This document shows, in pieces, positions 7,762 through 9,147 of a stretch of 9,147 nt of DNA (within the stretch, counting starts at the first letter, position 1; the number at the start of each line of letters is the position of its first letter). A model generated the notes under the pieces. The model saw only the letters and a list, made by a program, of their open reading frames with translations. It was not told the origin of the DNA and did no database searches. The stretch is from positions 1-9,147 of the forward strand of contig NZ_JNYZ01000069.1 in the NCBI RefSeq assembly GCF_000717335.1. The letters run 5' to 3'. This DNA is from Amycolatopsis jejuensis. Its GTDB lineage: Bacteria; Actinomycetota; Actinomycetes; Mycobacteriales; Pseudonocardiaceae. The position numbers and the translations under genes were made by a program.

Positions 7762-7947
7762 TCACCAGCCGCCGTCGGCCCGCCGGTGGTGGTTCGTGAC
7801 GGGGGCAGCCGCCCGGCGTGCCGCGTCGACGTCGGCCCGGGTCTTCTGCAGCGGGATGGTCAGCTCACTGAACTGCGGGAACGGCACGCTTTCGATGTCT
7901 TCCCGCCAGGCTTGGAGCATTCGGCAGAGCAGGTCGGACTCGGACAT
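7762..7947 (-). CDS. Small hypothetical protein, 61 residues
   Basis: I do not recognise this family. The 61-residue product is charged and soluble: an N-terminal amphipathic segment [19 protein letters not shown] (2-20), a [13 protein letters not shown] middle, then an Ala/Arg-rich helix and a basic tail. Support for coding is the strongly G/C third codon positions and a GAGGG ribosome-binding site about 5 nt before the ATG at 7947. It is convergent with the split transketolase, with 15 bp between stops, and divergent from hisH. No membrane segment or signal peptide is seen, and there is a single cysteine (Cys8). Confidence 0.68.
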   Translation of the reverse strand: MSESDLLCRMLQAWREDIESVPFPQFSELTIPLQKTRADVDAARRAAAPVTNHHRRADGGW

Positions 7948-7970
7948 TTCGCCCTCTTTCCGGGTCCGGG

Positions 7971-7985
7971 GGCACCGGCGGTGCC
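7971..7985. promoter_or_regulatory. Short dyad between the 61-residue gene and hisH
   Basis: GGCACCGGCGGTGCC has perfect 7-bp arms around one base. It sits in the 121-bp divergent gap, 24 bp upstream of the small minus-strand gene. It may be a protein-binding site or chance in GC-rich DNA. Confidence 0.25.
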
Positions 7986-8056
7986 ACTCGCGCCACAGGG
8001 GGTACCCGATTCCGGCGCGGACGAAACGTGGGTCGGGCCGGATTTCTCGCGGGGAC

Positions 8057-8062
8057 TACGCT
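8057..8062 (+). promoter_or_regulatory. Candidate -10 for leaderless hisH
   Basis: TACGCT fits the TANNNT -10 pattern and ends 6 nt before the GTG at 8069, the spacing expected for a leaderless transcript. The CGGGGG between them touches the start codon and is too close to serve as a normal Shine-Dalgarno. No convincing -35 is visible. Confidence 0.45.
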
Positions 8063-8068
8063 CGGGGG

Positions 8069-8698
8069 GTGTCTCGTGTGGTGATCCTCGATTACGGTTC
8101 CGGCAACCTCCGCTCCGCCGAACGCGCCGTCGCGCGCGCGGGCGCCGAGGTGGAGGTCACCGCCGACCCGCATGCCGCGGTGGAGGCCGACGGCCTGGTG
8201 GTGCCCGGGGTGGGCGCGTTCTCCGCCTGCATGAGCGGGCTGCTGGGCGTGCACGGGCAGCGGATCATCGGCAAACGGCTGGCCGGGGGACGGCCGGTGC
8301 TGGGGATCTGCGTGGGGATGCAGATCCTGTTCGCACGGGGCGTCGAGCACGGTGAGGAGACCGAAGGTACGGGCGAATGGCCGGGAACGGTCGAGCGCTT
8401 GCATGCCGAGGTGCTGCCGCACATGGGGTGGAACACGGTCCGGGCGGCGGAGGGGTCGGAGCTTTTTGCCGGGGTCGGCGCGGACGAGCGGTTTTATTTC
8501 GTGCATTCGTACGCTGCGCGGCGGTGGGAGCTGGAGTCCGGGCTGGCGGGGCAGCAGCCGAAGGTGACGTGGGCGAACCACGGGGAGGACTTCGTGGCGG
8601 CGGTGGAGAACGGGCCGTTGTGGGCTACGCAGTTCCATCCGGAGAAGTCCGGGGATGCCGGGGCGCGGTTGCTGCGCAACTGGGTGGGGCGGTTGTGA
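8069..8698 (+). CDS. hisH: Imidazole glycerol phosphate synthase, glutaminase subunit
   Basis: This 209-residue class I glutamine amidotransferase releases ammonia from glutamine and channels it to HisF. HisF uses it to form imidazole glycerol phosphate and AICAR, feeding HisB. The catalytic triad is visible: Cys81 in [16 protein letters not shown], with His190 and Glu192 in [14 protein letters not shown]. The N-terminus [24 protein letters not shown] (45-51), PHMGWN (117-122) and FYFVHSYA (142-149) are typical HisH blocks. GTG 8069 is chosen because it precedes the conserved strand; GTG codons at 8078 and 8081 would cut into it. Here hisH is separated from hisB by about 6.2 kb, and no hisA/priA or hisF follows within the window, unlike the usual compact actinobacterial hisDCBH order. 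Confidence 0.98.
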   Translation: MSRVVILDYGSGNLRSAERAVARAGAEVEVTADPHAAVEADGLVVPGVGAFSACMSGLLGVHGQRIIGKRLAGGRPVLGICVGMQILFARGVEHGEETEGTGEWPGTVERLHAEVLPHMGWNTVRAAEGSELFAGVGADERFYFVHSYAARRWELESGLAGQQPKVTWANHGEDFVAAVENGPLWATQFHPEKSGDAGARLLRNWVGRL

Positions 8699-8763
8699 GG
8701 TTCCTGCTGTGGGGTGGCTGGTAGGGGTGACTGGTGGGGCACCCCGAAGCCGGGATTGTGACT

Positions 8764-8822
8764 ACGTGCGGAGGGTGCTTGTCAAGGCGGGAAAGATGCC
8801 TTGACAAGCACCCTCCGCACGT
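8764..8822. terminator. Perfect 25-bp inverted repeat downstream of hisH
   Basis: The arms 8764-8788 (starting acgtgcggagggtgc) and 8798-8822 (ending accctccgcacgt) are perfectly complementary over 25 bp, with a 9-nt gggaaagat loop. The structure starts 65 nt after the hisH stop, and GTTTT follows the right arm. A stem of this strength would plausibly end hisH transcription in either direction, but it is longer than an ordinary intrinsic terminator and could be a dispersed repeat or small mobile palindrome. Arms and loop are seen directly; the terminator role is inference. Confidence 0.7.
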
Positions 8823-8875
8823 GTTTTGGCTTCGTATCGGGGTGCAGGGCGGGGGCTGGCTGCCCGGGTTTCGTG

Positions 8876-8979
8876 GGGTTCGCGCGTGCGGCCTGGGTGG
8901 TGGGTTTTGAGGGTTCGCGCGTGCGGCCAGGGTGGTGGGTTGAGGGGGTCCCACGTGCGGCTGGGGTGGTGGGATTTGA
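8876..8979. repeat. Three degenerate ~35-bp tandem repeats
   Basis: Copies at 8876-8910, 8911-8943 and 8944-8979 share GGGTTCGCGCGTGCGGCC (GGTCCCACGTGCGGCT in the third) followed by GGGTGGTGGG and TTGA. They differ in length (35, 33 and 36 bp) and by substitutions, so they are older than the 30-bp array near hisB. No function is apparent. Confidence 0.8.
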
Positions 8980-8983
8980 GGCT

Positions 8984-9030
8984 GTGAAGGGAACCACGAG
9001 GGAATCAGATTCCGTGGTGGTTCCCTTCAC
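8984..9030. repeat. 47-bp near-perfect palindrome (nested hairpin)
   Basis: The outer arms GTGAAGGGAACCAC (8984-8997) and GTGGTTCCCTTCAC (9017-9030) are perfect 14-bp complements. Inside, GGAATC (9001-9006) and GATTCC (9008-9013) pair around a single A at 9007, separated from the outer arms by GAG/GTG. The whole is symmetric about 9007. A degenerate half copy follows at 9038-9057 (GATTCTGTGAGGGTTCCCTT, 17 of 20 identical to 9008-9027). This looks like a member of a dispersed intergenic repeat family. Confidence 0.85.
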
Positions 9031-9037
9031 GGACTCG

Positions 9038-9057
9038 GATTCTGTGAGGGTTCCCTT
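9038..9057. repeat. Half copy of the 47-bp palindrome
   Basis: GATTCTGTGAGGGTTCCCTT repeats the right half of the adjacent palindrome (9008-9027) with three substitutions, offset by 30 bp. It has no partner left arm. Confidence 0.75.
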
Positions 9058-9147
9058 GGGTTTTAACGTCGGGGTTGTGGGTGGTGGCCCTGGTTGATCA
9101 TGGGTGCAGCCCTTGGTTGATGATCTCTTCTTGTCTAGGGAAGAGGG

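Larger units (their letters stand above)
8699..9147. other. Gene-free, repeat-rich region downstream of hisH
   Basis: These 449 bp hold no convincing gene. Open frames on both strands run only through repeats and lack ribosome sites and the codon pattern of nearby genes. It contains a long inverted repeat (8764-8822), three degenerate ~35-bp direct repeats (8876-8979), a 47-bp near-palindrome (8984-9030) with a partial second copy (9038-9057), and a short GGTTGAT repeat (about 9089-9124). The T/G-rich plus strand differs from coding DNA on either side. Confidence 0.75.

Noticed and set aside
7796..8068. Upstream extension of hisH to a 300-residue protein.
   Set aside because: The extra part is antisense to the 61-residue gene and has no family similarity; HisH proteins begin at [10 protein letters not shown].
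8625..9097. Frames on both strands in the region after hisH.
   Set aside because: They consist of translated repeats and the palindromes, with no ribosome site.
9096..9125. GATCAT/ATGATC inverted repeat as a terminator.
   Set aside because: Only 6 bp with an 18-nt loop; expected by chance.

Overview
This is a high-GC actinobacterial chromosome segment. The gene content, the hisD-hisC-hisB overlaps and the abundant short intergenic repeats suggest Pseudonocardiaceae, probably Amycolatopsis or a close relative. The genus is an inference from sequence style, not a database result.

Layout. (1) 2-1898: the 3' end of hisD, then complete hisC and hisB, each junction overlapping by 4 bp and each gene with a Shine-Dalgarno, so they form one translationally coupled histidine operon. 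(2) 1899-2338: eight 30-bp tandem repeat units, then a 52-residue two-helix membrane protein whose stop codon abuts that of the next gene. (3) 2339-5264: an MMPL/RND-type transporter (minus strand) divergent from a TetR repressor (plus strand). Between them lie four dyad operators spaced exactly 23 bp centre to centre. (4) 5265-5638: a gene-free convergent gap with short direct repeats. (5) 5639-7746: a SoxR regulator (minus strand) divergent from a two-gene split transketolase (plus strand). The 54-bp gap holds a SoxR-box-like dyad inside a 19-bp promoter spacer, in the register of the classical soxS promoter. (6) 7762-7947: a 61-residue unrecognised protein (minus strand). (7) 8069-8698: hisH, the glutaminase subunit of imidazole glycerol phosphate synthase, with a possible leaderless promoter. 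(8) 8699-9147: no gene, but three kinds of intergenic repeat, including a perfect 25-bp-arm inverted repeat and a 47-bp near-palindrome.

How it works together. hisD, hisC, hisB and hisH belong to one pathway, but hisH is cut off from hisDCB by about 5.7 kb of unrelated genes. Those genes form two self-contained divergent regulator/target modules: TetR with an exporter, and SoxR with a split transketolase. The most interesting proposal is that the split transketolase is under redox-sensing SoxR control. The other notable signals are the helically ordered four-site TetR operator and the repeat families in the intergenic regions.
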